A stretch of 64,000 nt of DNA from Myoxocephalus aenaeus. Taxonomy: Eukaryota; Chordata; Actinopteri; Perciformes; Cottidae. Positions 30,990-46,014 of the stretch are shown here, one piece after another. The stretch spans positions 6,780,501-6,844,500 of the forward strand of contig JBAMJR010000031.1 of the NCBI GenBank assembly GCA_038501785.1, given 5' to 3'. The notes below the pieces were generated by a model that ran no database searches, was not told the DNA's origin, and was given only the letters and a program-made list of their open reading frames with translations. The first letter of the stretch is position 1. Every line of letters begins with the position of its first letter. The position numbers were made by a program, and so were the translations under genes.

Positions 30990-33900
30990 GTGGATCCCTG
31001 CAGCATGCTTGTCAGCAGCCCTGCAGTGTCCTGGCACAGTTAAATAGTTCATCTGGCTGACAGGTCTGTCGGGAGCAGTTTTCAGCAGCCAGCAAAGAAA
31101 ACATTTCTGAGCTAGAAGGTTGATAAATTACGTGACTGATGTGTTAAAATGGTTGTCTTTGTTTCGATTTTGAAGGGAAGTCGGTGGTCCTATGCGGGTC
31201 GATGGGTGCTCAAATAAAGTGTGTCTGGGGCCTTCAATCCTCAAACATATGTATTCATAATACAGTTAGGTGCTTTGGGGGAGGGTATTTAAACCATCAA
31301 ACAACAGGGTGTTTGTGTAAATCCTTAAGTGTCGAAAGAGACCCATCAGTCCAGCCGAGCGATGACAGTTGGAGTCATCAAAGAGACTCTAGTGCCACAG
31401 CATCTCACAAACAATGGCAGGAAGGGTCTGTAAGTCTCCAGGAGATGAGCCACACACAAACATCTTCAAGCAGGATTCATTAGACTGGCGCTGAGGTTTT
31501 GGAGGGGGGTCCATCCATTTCCTGTTTTTGCCTCCGAGCTAAGCGGTGACGAGGGCCTGCGTGTGCCAACACCACTAATGACTCAAAACTTGTGTTTGGC
31601 TACTAACACGATCATTCAATACTCTATTATGCCCAGAATGGAAGTGGTGCAGACCATGCATCCTGGGGTCCACACGTGTGTATTGGCAATCACATCATCT
31701 CATTAGTGGTGACCAGAAATGATGCCAGTGACTGTGTGTCCCACACAATGGTTTGTCAAGAGACTCCTAACACAGAGGACATCCTCCCCATATGGCTGAG
31801 GGAGCCTGGCTCCAATACTAATCTGCTCACTGTTTATAAAATAAACAGGCCCCCAACGCTAACCTACAGACTGCCCAGTTTCCCCCCTCCTGGGCCCTCC
31901 ACATTGCATCTGGCTGACCTTTGACCTGGACTGTTTGAACTTTTCTTCCTGTCCAGTGTAACATGCATATGGCATCAGGGCAAAATCTGCACTGTCGGCA
32001 TTTTTCATGCAGCGGAAGAGCGGATTACCAACGCATCCCCTTGGAGGTGGCACATGTGGCAGCCGCCTTCCCACACATGAGCATAGAGGGTTACAACAAA
32101 GACCTTTGATTATGATTCATAAAAGTCCCAAAGGCTTAGTGGTTTAAAAAAAAGGTTTAACACCTAGATGCCATGCTATAAAAGTGCAAATGAGTATGCA
32201 TTTAGATAAGGCTCCATTTAGTGGTGTAAAGTTACTTCTAATTGCAAACCATGTGCCACTAAAGGCAATGGCATTACCTTTTCAAAACAAGACTGTTTTC
32301 ACACAGACATCCCCACCAGACACCCCCACACAACACCCCCGCCCCTTCTCTCTGGGAGCCTCGAGCCTGCTAGGCCCACTGATGGTGGAATGAGACGAGA
32401 TAAGCCCATGGTAGGCCTCCATCAACACATGAGGCTTGCCAAAGCGAGTAGAGTTACAGACAGGCACTCCTATGGGGCTCAGTGGGAGTGGGAGCGGGCT
32501 GGGACGGGGCTGCTCAGACATGGGAGGCTGCTAATCTGCCCCCAGCCAGCCTGCTGATGCCCACCATCTGTGTCTGTAACTCATCACCCACCGGCCAGAA
32601 GCCTCCGCAGGCACACACACAAGTAAACAATCACCCAGTGAGAGCCATTTAACAGCTAATTCTCTACCTGGCTGTGTTAATTACTGATAGTGCCACCCAA
32701 AAAGCAGAGGACAGGAGCCAGTGTGGAGAGGTAAGAGGGAATAATGGGGAGCCAGCCAGAAATGGAGGCCCAGTAACTTCAGGCGGTTTCCTTGTTCTCA
32801 ATATGGAGGGAATTTGTGAAAAATAGCTCAATCAGAACACAAAGATATGAAAACAGTCAATTACCACCAGCAGGGAATGGACACCCGAGTCAAATCAACA
32901 GACTTTACAAGTGTCAGGAAAAATGTAGCTGCTGCTTATGCTTCATTTACTTGACAAGACTTCACAGCTGTAATTGCGCGTGCCTCTGGCAAACTGAGCC
33001 AGGGGATGTAGGGGGTTAAGAGGTCAGTAGGATGGTCCAGGGGGAGACAACTGATGGAGATTAAATGAAACGCCTAAAAGTCCTCAAGGTGTATGACAGA
33101 CACGCAGGTGTGCAGCAGTTACCCCCACATAACCCCCACACACCCATCGTTTGGATCTAAAATATCCTGTGGGCAGGTGATTAGCAGACACAATTACTAT
33201 GCCTCACTCACCTTTTTACCACTCACCCGCATGTTTGGATCTCACGTGACAGAGACAGGCTTGTGGCCTTATGTGATTGAAACCCCCTAAAACCACTAAG
33301 TGGCTGTAGTTTCTTAAGTTGTGCTCAGGGACTTTCAGATTTTTTTTTAGGGAGGGGTCAGAAAAAGGAGAGGGCGAGCTAATTCGTTTTGCTTTTGCTG
33401 AAGGGAGGATGACCTTATATGTTTAGGCATTTAGGGTATTATTTTCATTTTTCCATGCCCAAGTTTTGAGTTTTATTCCATCCTGTGGATAGTTACATAA
33501 ACATAGTCAGAACAACAATCATGTCTTCAAGCTGTTAGTAGGACCACTATGTCAGTTTTGAAGCAGTGGATGTATATCTTTTTAGTTGATTGAACATTAT
33601 CTCTCTAGAAGGCACACATTTTTTCCCCAGTCACCTTCACTTCACTTAGCATTTTAACAGAACTATCAAATTTATTATAATGTTATCCCATAGTATATTG
33701 CACGATCAACAACATATTTACTATTGGGTGAAACAAAAACGTTATAGTGCTGAAGCACTTCAGCCTATGCCCCTGAAAACAGAATGCACTATTTCTTATT
33801 TTTTATTATTTTAATAATTAATTCAACTACTATTGTGTGATTTGGGCTCTATGAAAAGTGATTGTTCTATAAACTCTATTATATGAATTGAACTTAAAAT

Positions 33901-35995
33901 CAGGGGCCACGTTTAGAAATTAGGTTGGTGTTGTATTTTTGATATTAAAGAGGGTCAAATCCAAATATTTATAACCCTGAGGAGGCTCAAAGTCAAACAT
34001 TAAGCTCAGCCCAGAATAACTTTCGTAGGTTCCCTGATGAATAAGAACTGTGATGACGTAATTTTCTAAATACACCCATGAGGATTTTTAGTTGTTATTC
34101 CATGTCAAATTTACCAGCTAAGTATTAACCATTTATATAATTAGACCATAAATGGAAACAAAATGATACGGTGGAAACAGCATAGGTGCCAAAACTATAT
34201 TTCCAAGGTACACAGAGCCTTGTATATTACATGATGGAATAAGTCTGCAGGCACAGCTCCAGACTTAAATAATGTTATACATGCCTGCTAATGTTTTAAC
34301 AGTAGTCTATGTTTAGGGTGGTCAAACATAGCTGAGAGCCAGAGGATGGAGAATATTTACAACGCTATGTCTGGAGAGAGAGCTGTCGTAGCAGCGCCAG
34401 ACACCGGAGGCAAGTATTCATGACAAATGTATTACAATGCTGCAGCAATAAAGGGCAATTATAACTGATTAGCTTTAAAGGTCTGATTCAGAAAAGAAAA
34501 CAGTCATCCATGACTCTACAAGAGGACAATAAAAGTGAGTTTTTCCTTTGGCAGATGAACAGATGAGGTCCACTCTGAAAGAACAACACAGGGATGATTC
34601 AATTATCCACCCTGGCTCTCACACAGAGATCCCCGTCCCCTCTTAATGCCACAAAGACTAATGTTTTCCCTCAGTGCAATAAATAACTTTTTATTCCCAC
34701 TGCCACGGAAAGTTCACCTGCACAGACGATCACACTGTCTGCCCTCATATTTGTTACTGTGGCCTTTTAATTTGACCTGAGAACAACCTGTCATGCTCCA
34801 TCAAACGTGGGAATCGGATACCTCAGGAACACAGGCGCCTTTGCTTTGCGTTATGCCATCCACCCCCTCTGCGCCTTAACACATTGAGCCTGGGAGCAGA
34901 GAGAAAGTCACCCGCATCACATGAATCAAGCACTGTGACAGGGGTCCGTTGGGTCTGGGATCACACGGAGGATCACAAGTCTCTCTTTTTACTGCTCCCT
35001 CTCCCATCTCGGTGAGCTGGGGATGAGAGAGGCGGGATGGCCCTCTAAAGGCATATATTTCCGTTGATGAAGAGATAAATCAGATCATTTCTGGAGTAAG
35101 GAAGGGAGCACAGAGAGAGCCTTCTTGGTTGTCCCCCTTTGAGATGTAAATGGCACGGTGGCACTGAAAGAGGGCCAGGTGTCCGATGCAAAGAGGGAAA
35201 GCGTGACGGTGCATGCATTCCTCTGGGACCTCGACCATTAACTGTTGCTTCGCCTCATGTGAGCAAACATCAACAGTGAGATATTATTCATATTTACAAA
35301 CACCTAGCCTACCTGCAGTTAGACTGATCATATAAAACAAATTGTAACTGTACAGACAATTATTCCCAGATCTTGTCTGCCGTCTCTTGTAATCACTACT
35401 CTGAGCCCCTCGTGACCAGAGGTCAACAGCTGCAGCTCACGCCTTGCTGGACGATTAGAAACCAGTTAGCAGGCTTTCTGAGGTCATCAAGGTAGCAATT
35501 TGCAGTGAACTCTTTCAAGCCTTAGGCCAAACCTTAAAATATCCCACACCTCAAGGTGGAGAAAAGAGGCAGTCGGCAGTTCAAACAGTGAATTAAGAAA
35601 AGACGAGCAACCTGTTATTAGTCTAAACGAGGAGAGAGACCAGGAATGACCTCTCTGGGCGGGGGGATGTTTTGTAGCTGAAGAAATAGCCTTAGAGTAG
35701 AAAGGTCAAATATCTGTGTATATGAATATATACACTCCTCCTGTGGCTTCCCTATTTGTTCTTCATTTGCAGATAGACAGATATACACCAGACCATAGAC
35801 TTCCATTTGATAAGATGTTGCACTATGTAGTACTATCTGAGGTGATATGTGACAACATTGAGGAAAATGTATCACTGCAGAATCTAAATTCCAATCATTA
35901 TACTAACTGTGGTAGAGGAATTTAACTAATCATCATATATTTAGGAGGCTCTAAAATCCCAGACCTTGGTAACCACTGCTGTACCACAGCAATCT
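30990..35995. other. Intergenic, no gene recognised
   Basis: No open frame above 100 codons except low-quality ones. Could hold regulatory elements for aplnr or tbc1d10a; the sequence alone does not show which bases. Confidence 0.5.
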
Positions 35996-35997
35996 TG

Positions 35998-36350
35998 TTT
36001 AAAGGAAAAGTTCCACATCTTTGGGAAATATTCAGAATTATTTATTTTTTGCAGTAAATTAGATGAGAATATTGATATCACTCTCATACGTCCGCTAAAT
36101 ATGTAGCTACCGGGGTCAAGCAGCCAGTTAGCTTAGCTTAATATATAGACTGAAAACAGGGGAACAGATAGCCTGACAAAATCCATCAGCACAACTAAGG
36201 CTCACTAAGTACAACCAAGACATTTTCCAGCACCCATTTATGTTGAATACATTAAACAACCAAGATATGACATGTCAGTTAGACTAGCTTTCCTATACTT
36301 TGTGCTAAGCTAAGCTAACTGGCTGTAGCTTCATATTTACCATACAAACA
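35998..36350. mobile_element. Teleost MITE-like repeat copy 2 (inverted relative to copy 1)
   Basis: Starts tttaaaggaaaagttccac, continues with ttagatgagaatattgatat, cagccagttagcttagctta and gactgaaaacaggggaacag, and has ctaagctaactggctgtagc and ttcatatttacc near its right end. The left end is the diverged reverse complement of the right end of the copy at 19770-20045. The internal agctaagctaactggctg is an inverted echo of cagccagttagcttagct, as expected for an element with long terminal inverted repeats. Confidence 0.7.
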
Positions 36351-36354
36351 CCCA

Positions 36355-39141
36355 AGTGTGGCTAAGAGTCAATCTTCTCTAACTTTCAGCAATACAGACC
36401 CCCCACACACACACACACCATGTGCAAGACCACATGTGCTTTGCAAGAATTTGTTAAAAATCGAACATAAAGAATAGAATGTAGAATATTTGCCAATTTC
36501 TGCTCCTATTGGCCAGGTCAGCACCTTGCATGTGAAAGGATGAATGAGAGGAATATTGTTAAGTGCTGTAGATAAAACAGTCCATTTATTATATTAATTA
36601 ATATACAGTTATTCTCAAAAATATAATAAGCAGTTTTAACCAAAAATATTTATGCTTACCTTTGTTCTATTTTGTTGTCCTTGTTTTTTTGTGTATTTGT
36701 CCATTTCTGTGTATGTATGTTGAGCGAAACAGAAAAAGACAAATTCCTTGTGTACACACATACATTTCTGATTCGGTTATAAACAAACAAAAATTGAGTA
36801 TGCTGATTGTTTAAATGTATTTCTAGGGATTTGTTTAAATGCAAGGCTGTCACAAATCTTAGCTGTGAGCTTACTGCATGTCTTACAGGAGTTTTAAAAC
36901 CGATTTATCTTCTGTTTCTGAGGGAATCATAGGCCCTTCGTTATGACGCCCCAGGGTGTCACAGTAGCATGCACATGAACTCCTGCTTAATTCAAAGTGA
37001 TAACTCTGGAGCTCCATCTGGTGGTAAAAACAGAATATTCAACCAATTTAGATCATCAATTAACACATGCAGCAATGTGCAGGTTTTATGATGGCTTTAA
37101 ACAAAAATGTATTACAAATGTTAACTCATGATGATGATGCATACTGCCTCATGGTTGTCAAGCATCTCTAATAATCCTAATGTGAAAGATAAAATACCAA
37201 TCCATCTATAGAGTAACAATCATTTTCACTTGCAAAGTTACCCACAATTTTCAGATTTGTCTAGTGTTACAAATGTTGATCTAAAAGATAGTCCTACACT
37301 CCTACACAATTATTTAGAGTTGTCTCCTCGGTTTATGTAACTGCTACATCAAATATAGCATTATACATTGAAAAATATATTTAATTACAAAACAAATAGT
37401 TATTTTTGTATCTACAGAATGAGCATTAAATTAAAATATAAAATGAGCGAAAGGTGAAGTGTGTAATATAAGCAACTAAAAATCTACTGCATACAGCCAA
37501 GTGACTGCTTGAAAATGTATTATCCTTTTAAACCACGTCACTTTTTAAAACTGACCCAACACATGCATTGTTTAGCAGACTTTTTTTTTTATATTAATCA
37601 TATACAAAAACACATCTTACACATGTGTGCTTAAGTTCATCAAAACTCCCTTTACTTTGTATCATTGTGATGAAAGTTAGAAAACAGACTTGGACCGTCA
37701 CAAAAAAGGATTGTCCAATATGTTTTGAAAAAGAAGCCTCACAACCCCTGGATGTTTCCACATTTTGCAAACAAATGAGCCAGGTTTTCAAAAGAGAAAT
37801 GCTACAAATATCCCAAAGAAATCTTGAAATCATTTGATCCCTCTTGACGGTACAAACAGAGTACGCCTGGTCACAGGTGCCAGTTGTAGGTCGTCTCAAA
37901 ACAGCAGTCTTGATCTACTTTGGAACTTCTAGCATAATATATAAAAAACAGACCCACCACGCATAAGATCTTCTTGGCTCTAACTGGATATTTGAGCTAA
38001 GCCAAGAGGAAGGTCAGCACAATTAGGTGATTTGCACTCACTCACTGTCACAGGAAACACATGCACAAATTCATACATTATACAGAATTGCATTTGGCAA
38101 GAGACAGCTTTCAGACTGATACGCTTTTAACAAGGCAGGAATGTGTCCTACAGCGAGGAATGTCCAGTGTGCTCCTCTCTGCTGCCAGAGTAACGTGAAT
38201 CACTGCTGCTCTAAAGTGTCTGGAAGTGCCTGGCACAGTGAATATGGGAGTTGAATCACATATATTCTACAGACTCTGGAAAAAAAGTGACCATTTGTGC
38301 ACTAGCAGGGAATGCACAAACAACATCTGTCATTTAACCGTCCTTTAAACAAATAAGGGTTGTAAGAAAAGACGTGCATGAACAGTGTTGTGTAACTCAA
38401 TCTCATGGATCAATTTAAATTTAAGAATACAAATATCAGGAAATGCACAGTTTCCCTGACTGGAAAAAAACTAAACAAAACAGAAGCTCAATCTCAGAAG
38501 TGTACCTCCCAAAGTTAGTGAATCCTGAAGGAATCCCATCCCTACTGTGATCAGCTTTACTAACAGGGAATGTAACAGCTGGAAACCTCTGCCAGGCTGC
38601 CCTCTAGTGAACAAAAGCCCTCATGACATATAATGGCTTGAAAAGTTGAAAAGTTGAGTTAGAGTTGGACAATTTACATCCACTGCTGCAGTATGACTAA
38701 TGGATTTGATAGTGTTGAATTTGAGCAGAAATATATAGAAAACTGCATTAGCTGTGGCACCTCATCGTTCTTTAGGTCCCATTTTAACCTCGAGGCCACA
38801 CTGCTATGAAGAAATGACCGCTCCAAATAACTCAGTAACACGTCTCTCTTGCAGACAGAATACTTAAGGTCAGTATAAGAGCATCAACAGGAGTTAACAT
38901 CAGCTTAACATGAAGAATTGGCATAAGCATCAAACTAGTTGTACACGTAGCCATGATGCTTTAGTGTATCACAGTAATGTAAAAGGCAAAATGGCGTCTA
39001 AAATGAATAAATGAATACTAAACAGTCCAACATTAGAATAATAAACCTTGGCAAGGCTGGCTGGCCGTTGGTTGAAGGGTGCTGGTGCTCCGTTCACACA
39101 CACACTCTCTCTCACACGCACACGTGCAGACTGCTGTAGAG
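36355..39141. other. Non-coding, probably includes the tbc1d10a 3' UTR
   Basis: AT-rich sequence directly after the tbc1d10a stop codon. No clear minus-strand AATAAA appears in the first 2 kb; one (TTTATT on plus) lies near 36586. The 3' UTR end is therefore undetermined. Confidence 0.4.
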
Positions 39142-42100
39142 CTACAGGTATGTGTCCTGCTCTGTGCTGCTAAGGCTTTGTGTGGATCGCTGAAGAGGAG
39201 ATTCTTTGGCAGGGTGAAGGTCTGTAGGAGGCGCTTGCTGCTGGTGAGATGGGTCTGTTTCAGTCTGTGGCGCAGCCTCTGGCATCTCATTGCTGACTGC
39301 AGGAGGAGGAGGAGGAGCTGGTGGATCTGAAGGGGGCGGCGGAGGGCCATTGGGAAGAGAGTAAGGATTAGGGATCTCCACAACAGGCTGGGACTTCTTC
39401 ATGCTGCTCTTCTTCTTTATGCTTTTCTTTTCCCCCTTTCCCTTCTGGAGCTGCGGGGTGGGCTGAGGCACCTCAAGTACAATGGTGGGGTTCTGCTGCA
39501 GGTCCTGGCGTCTTGGCGGCTCAGACAACATGACGATTCGAGCGCCGTGCAGCCTCGGGGGGGATTTGAAATTCAGCTCTCCGTGGTTCTTCTTCCAGCG
39601 CTTCAGCTGGGTGTGGTTCTCCCTTTCCACGTCTCGCGCTGTCACCGGCACCTCCAGAATCTGCGACAGGAAGAGACACGTCATTAGGTCATAGCTGGAG
39701 TCATTTCCATGTTCAACATAGATAATTTTCAAAGGCAACTGTGTGGTAAAAGACCAGCCTTCGCTGGAAAATACAGTATGTTCCTTCCACATTTGGCCAT
39801 TGTGTTATAAATGTGAACGGTTTCAGTAAATGCCAAAGGGCCTCAAGGCTGCATGGTCCTCTACAGACCAGACAACCCTTCATATAAGAGGTGGTATTGT
39901 TAGCCTGGACAGAGACTCTCACAGAGCTTGACACAGGAACCAGACAGTGACCAGCCAGCACTCTGGTCAATTTGTCTCTGTATCACTTCACGCTCTCAGA
40001 GTCTCTACTGTTTCCTGCTTTTCTGAGCACCCAGTGTTCATGGCCACCACAACACTCCAAAACATATTTAAATGATTATGGCAGTGTAATATGACTTATT
40101 GTCCATAACAACAGTTAATTTCTCAAGCAAACTGGAGTAATAGAAGAAGAAGAAAAATATCACCCATTGACAAACTAATCGACAACACTTACTGTATTTA
40201 GGTTGTTTATGAGTGACAACTGAAAAAACAATAAGCATGGTCCAGCCTACATGGACCAGGCCTTGTGTGACATACATATTTCAGTATCTTTAAAAAAAAA
40301 AAATATATATATATATCTCAACTAATTTAACTCCTCCTGCACCTGGTGGAGATTGAGAATGTCACGCACAGACAATTAAGCAGGGTGAATGTTTACCAAC
40401 AAGGGATTTGCACACATGCATTCTGGTTAAAGACTTGTCTCCCATGTTGCCGTCTCTCTGCTGTTACCTCTCGGACCAGGAAGCCCTCCTGAATGTATCG
40501 AGGCTCTATGGCCCTGAGAAGCTCCATGGTTTCATACTGGCCCTGGCAGGCCTTCAGCTTCTCCCGGGTACCCAGCATGCACTTCAGAAGCACCAAACCC
40601 ACACGAAAGATTATCTTCACTCCTGGGAGAGGGGAAAGCGACAGGCGTTTGAGTACCAGTGTGATACAGTTCTACCTACAACATCTGGTACCACTGCAAC
40701 TACAGTGCTACAAGCCATTGTTACCGTCACAGAGGAACATGTCCCAGACACGCAGCACAGAGGCCCAGGGCAGCGTCCTGGAGAAGGCACACATAAACCA
40801 TTCAGTCATGTAGAGGATGGGGTCAATCTTGTGTTTCTCCAGATGGCGGAAGGCTAGCGGGGAGACACGTCGCAGCAGAGCGAACAGGATCTCTCCATCT
40901 AACTGTATAGCTTCCTGAAAGAGATACAGGTAGGAAAGCATTAACAGAGAAAACAAAAGCCATTGTAATCTCTATTGTTGGTGCTAAACCTGATATGCAT
41001 GTGGATATTCATCCATTCAAAGTAAAGCGGTCCAAATGCGTCATGTTTCTGGAAACATTCAATAAAAATAAAAAATCTTGTTTCCATTCAAAATGAATTA
41101 CATAACAAGAATACAATGTTGAACCATCAGGACAAATGTATTACAGAAGATTGTTTACTTGTGTTTTGAGCCAATCATAAATGGTCTGACAAGATTGGCA
41201 ACACCTCTTGGTTTCATCAGTAAATTATGACACGCACACACACGCCTCTGCAACAACAACATGCATTCCAGTGTTACTGTAATCGTAGCCAAAACCCAGC
41301 TAGTTAATCTGGATTATAGTTCTTGTGACAGCAAAGTCAGATGAAGTAATACCATTTATTTATGTATCTCTCTCTCTATTCATTTTTAACACCTGGTGAT
41401 GTCATCGTGCATGCTTGTATGCGTTTCAATCTTACCAGGCCAGGACTGTAGTAGCCAGGAAGGTACTTCTCACAAATTTGGACCAGCCCCCAGAAGGCCT
41501 CCTGTGGAAACATATACAGATGATGTCAGGAAAACCAGTAGAACCGTTAGTTTTACATTTCTGCATGCTCACAAGGGAGGCAGGTTAATACTGGAAATGT
41601 TGACTTTTTTTTTAATAAAAGCTCAAATCTAGCCACATGCTTTATTCTGCCATAATAAAGCCCTTTGGATACGTAGCGAAGGACAAAATAATGTTAACAC
41701 TGTAAAGAGAAGAACAGTGACGTTACTACAAACACTACCACTAAGGTGGGTCACATTAGGACACAAAAAGTCATCAGCATTTAAAACCTTTACACTCAGT
41801 TGATGTTCATCATACGCCAGTTGGTTAATTTTAACTTGTGCAGCCATTCTTTAATGATTTCTTCGCATAATTAGCTTGATTTCAGAGAACTTTCTCCTTG
41901 ACAAATTTAATAATTTTGCATTATTTAAGTTAAATAAACTTGCCTCTTAAGAGCTCTGTTGATTTTCTCATCGGACTTCAAAAACTGACATACCAAATTG
42001 ATGCTTGGCATAGATCAAACCTAAACAACTAAGCTGGGAACGCTAAACTAAAATGCCCGGGGTTTGTAGAATTGTCTGAGTTCTATGGCTGTGAATTAGA

Positions 42101-45100
42101 AAACCTACATCGACAGCCCAAAAATGTCCCCTTGGCTGCAGTCATAATGTTCTTACTATTCAGTCTCTTGAGCAGCTCAAAGATTTATCTCCAGGTGACA
42201 TCATCTGTACAGTCTGTCTCTGTGCTGTTCATCTTAAAATAGACTTGTCCAAGGACAGAAATTAAGACAGAGCTGTAAAATGCAATAAAAAAAGAACACA
42301 GGCAATTTCTATTTACGGGTAGATATCAACAAGCTTTACAACAAATAAACTCCCCAGCCAACAAAGCCTACCAATGGTGACAGTACACACTACTATACGG
42401 TAGTTTATATGGCGTCTGTGGTGGAGGGATGTACCTCAGCAGGCATGTGCATAAGCAACACAGCAGCGATGGGAGCCTGAGCCTGGCAGTATCCCTCCTC
42501 TGGTCTGTACAGAGTGTAGGCCTTAAGAACACGGAACAGGTCCTGCTGCCTGCGGAGCGTCGAAACACCAACACACAATCAAATTGATGGTCAAACAGGA
42601 CTGCGGCATCAATCCCAGTCTGTAATGTCACATCATGTCAGACAGCGTACCCGTGTCCTCCCCGTGACACAAACATCTCATGGAAAGGAAACTGTCGATG
42701 GAGGTCTTTCTCAATCACATCTATCCATTTGGGGTCTCCAGGCTGGCTATCCAGCTCCTGACAAGACACAGAGGACACATGGAGATCTCTTTATTACACA
42801 CGAACGGCACTGAGGGCATTAATCAAGTCAGAAAATGTATATTCTCGAAAATTCAATCAACAATGAAATACTTCTTGCTTAAAAAGATTTGTAGTCCTGC
42901 AAAAGAATGAAGGCTGTATCATTATCTAAAACACTTAATTTAACTTTTTTAACCAAATATAACCAACACATCAGGGTCCTCAACCAAAGAAGTAACCCAC
43001 AGTTTCAGTAGCAATTTCTAAAGAAATTTAAACAAGGAAAATACAGCATAAAATAAGCTGCACAGAGGAAGTGAAACAGAAATCTCTCTGACCTGAAACT
43101 TTCCTTGGTTCTGCTCTTTCTTCACCTTCCCTCCCGACAGGTAGAGCCATGCACGGCCTCTGAGAGCGGGAGGGATTCCTTTCTGGCACCGCAGCCTCAC
43201 CTGAGCCACAGAGAAACAAGAGTTTCCCAAATAAAGAAAAATACAAAGGACAATGGCTTGTCACAAGTAAAGAAAGGTTGGTAGAGTATGTATAGTATGT
43301 AGTAAAAGCACTGGACCCGTCACTCGGTATCGGTTCCTTTTCTTGAATACATTCTTCAATACACTGCAGTTATCTGTTTAAAACACTGAGTAACACGGTC
43401 TGCTGTGAAAAATGCCTTTTGAAAATATTCACCAAGATTATCTGGAAAAGTATTTGTGGCTGCTATTTCATCAAAGACCTGTTACATCTGCTACAAGCCC
43501 AAATGAAAGTAATACAATATCGCTTTCTAGTCCGCTTTAATAATTTTACCCTGGAGGGCCCCAACAGCTGAGGTAAGGTAGGACTTCATATCTGCTGTAG
43601 TAGTTAGGCGGGAAATGGTTTTGGTCAACAATACTTGGACACTGTGCCATTCACGCACATCGTAATCACAGAAATTCTACCGAGATACTTACTCACTTTT
43701 TTGCTCGTCATTTTATCTGAATGGAGGATTAATGTAGTGGCCTTAACAGACCCAAACTCTGTAATGTACTTACTGAGTACAGTGGTGCACAACTACATAC
43801 TTTCTTAGAATACCTCAAGCATAACAAGCTAGAATCGGTCATAAAGAGTCACAAGCCAGTTTTGACACAATAGATTGGTTGAAAGAACACTGGTGTTTGT
43901 TTGCCCTTTTTTTATTTTGATATGAAGCTGGCACACTTATTTGACAGGGTCTTGCAGCTCAAACACACTGTTTCTTCTTGCCATGAGGTGCTTTCCACTC
44001 TGAAAAGCTGTCTTGCATTTGAGTACAGCTATATTTTACACTCACAGCACCTTTATTACATGGTTGTCTGTCTCGTAGAAAGTCACTACAGCCCCACCCT
44101 GAAACTGAGACTGTCAATTTGTCACATGGTGCATGAGGCGATATAGGGATAGGTTGTGTCCTGCCCTGCTGCTGACTCATGGAAACAAGCTGAAATTGCA
44201 GCTCTGTGTTGAATTGCTGAGTGTTTCACACATAACCAGCTAGACAAGTGAAGCTGCTAATAATGTGTCCACAAAAGTATTGTCCTTGTGCAATCAAACA
44301 CTGGCGCAATGCCATTTGGCTCGTCTGATCTCATGTATATAAACTACTCAGGATTGATTGTTTCCAGCATGGAGACAATGGCTTTCAAAAAAGTTTTAAA
44401 ACAAAAGGACAAATTCAGGTCTGGCCTAACCACATGGCTAGTACCATACGAAAAAATACAAACAGGACACTTGACATTACACTCCGCGTTATTGAGTTAA
44501 TACTTTATGCTGACCTTATTGAATCTCTTGATCATCCACTTATCCCAGTGGCTGAGCATGTCCAGCCACTTCACCTCCCTTTGCCTGAGCACCTGTGGGG
44601 GTAAATCCTGAGCTCTGGGAACGCAACGGAGCAAAGACAGGGAAAACTAAAAGTTCATATTTTGTCACATTAATTCAAAATTAAACCAAATTAGACTGAA
44701 CAACATCTGAAAAAAAAAAAAAAAAAGCCTGTGTAATTTAAAATGAGGAAAGTCTGAAACAAATGTTTTAATTGGGCGGACATAAATAGGCAGTATGTTG
44801 GCAGGGTGTGATAAAAACAACAAAAACATCCCCAGAAGGCTGTTCATCTTTCAGAGTGTATCATCAGATCTGTGTGGGTGGCCATTGCTCATATTCAGTC
44901 AGTAAACTATGAACCATGGTTTGATGAGACTATAAAAAACACAAACTCATAGAGCCAATTTAATTGCAACGCCTGTTAGACCTCAACGATCTGCAATGAG
45001 GATTTGATTTGTTTTGTGATGCAATTTAACTTTAAAACATTTATAGGGAAAAACTAAATTAAGGGAGTGCACATAATATTCTCAAGCAGAAAAAGAAAAC

Positions 45101-45968
45101 GTAGGCAAGTCTAACCTACATTAGGAATGAGGTCTGATGCTTTACTACGGTATGTAATTATATCATCAACACAGGCCTGTAATTGTGGAGTTCAAACATC
45201 TTCAAAGACAGCTTTTTTAACATGGGACAGCCCACTTAGGGCTATATGTTGGGGATCAGTACAACAATATTTTCTCCAGCTTTAGCTTCTAAAGACCTTA
45301 AGCGATCATGAGTTACCTTCAAAGCACTGCCAAACAGTGTAAGTTAAACCCTGGATTTGTGACCACCTATAAAGCTGTGAGCCAAAAGAGGCCCTCTAGT
45401 AACGGGGCACCAGAGCTGTGGCTCCAAGTCTGCCAAAACTCCAGAAAACAGGAAGCTCCCAGCCAACCAGTGCTTGGCACAACTTTCACTGACTCCTTCC
45501 ACTATTTCACTGCTAGAATTTGGGTTTATTAAGGCCAAAGAAGAAAGAAAGGCCTTCATAGACAAACTAAACACACAAAAAACACTGATACTTGTCTCAA
45601 AAGCTATGAATAAATTGATTCAAATCCTAACAACAAAACAAGATAGTGTGTATTGCTTCTTCAGTTTTTCCCACAAATACAAGTGAACAGTAAGTAATAC
45701 ATCTATGCAACAGGTAAGTTTAACAGCTACATGGTGGAATGAAGAAAAGAAAAACAGGCTATATGTTGTCTTAATCCACTTAAGCCTCTATCTTTCATAC
45801 ATTTGTCATATTGGGTGAGGCGAACACTGAGCATAAACAAGACATTGTGCCACGCAGCTGGTCGGCAGCTCTGTTGTGCAGAAGCGCCAAGACAACGTGT
45901 GGTATGTAATCACAGCGAGATTAACTGCGACGTTATAAACCTTTCCTGATCTTTAGCTGAGGTGGACA

Positions 45969-46014
<46 letters not shown>

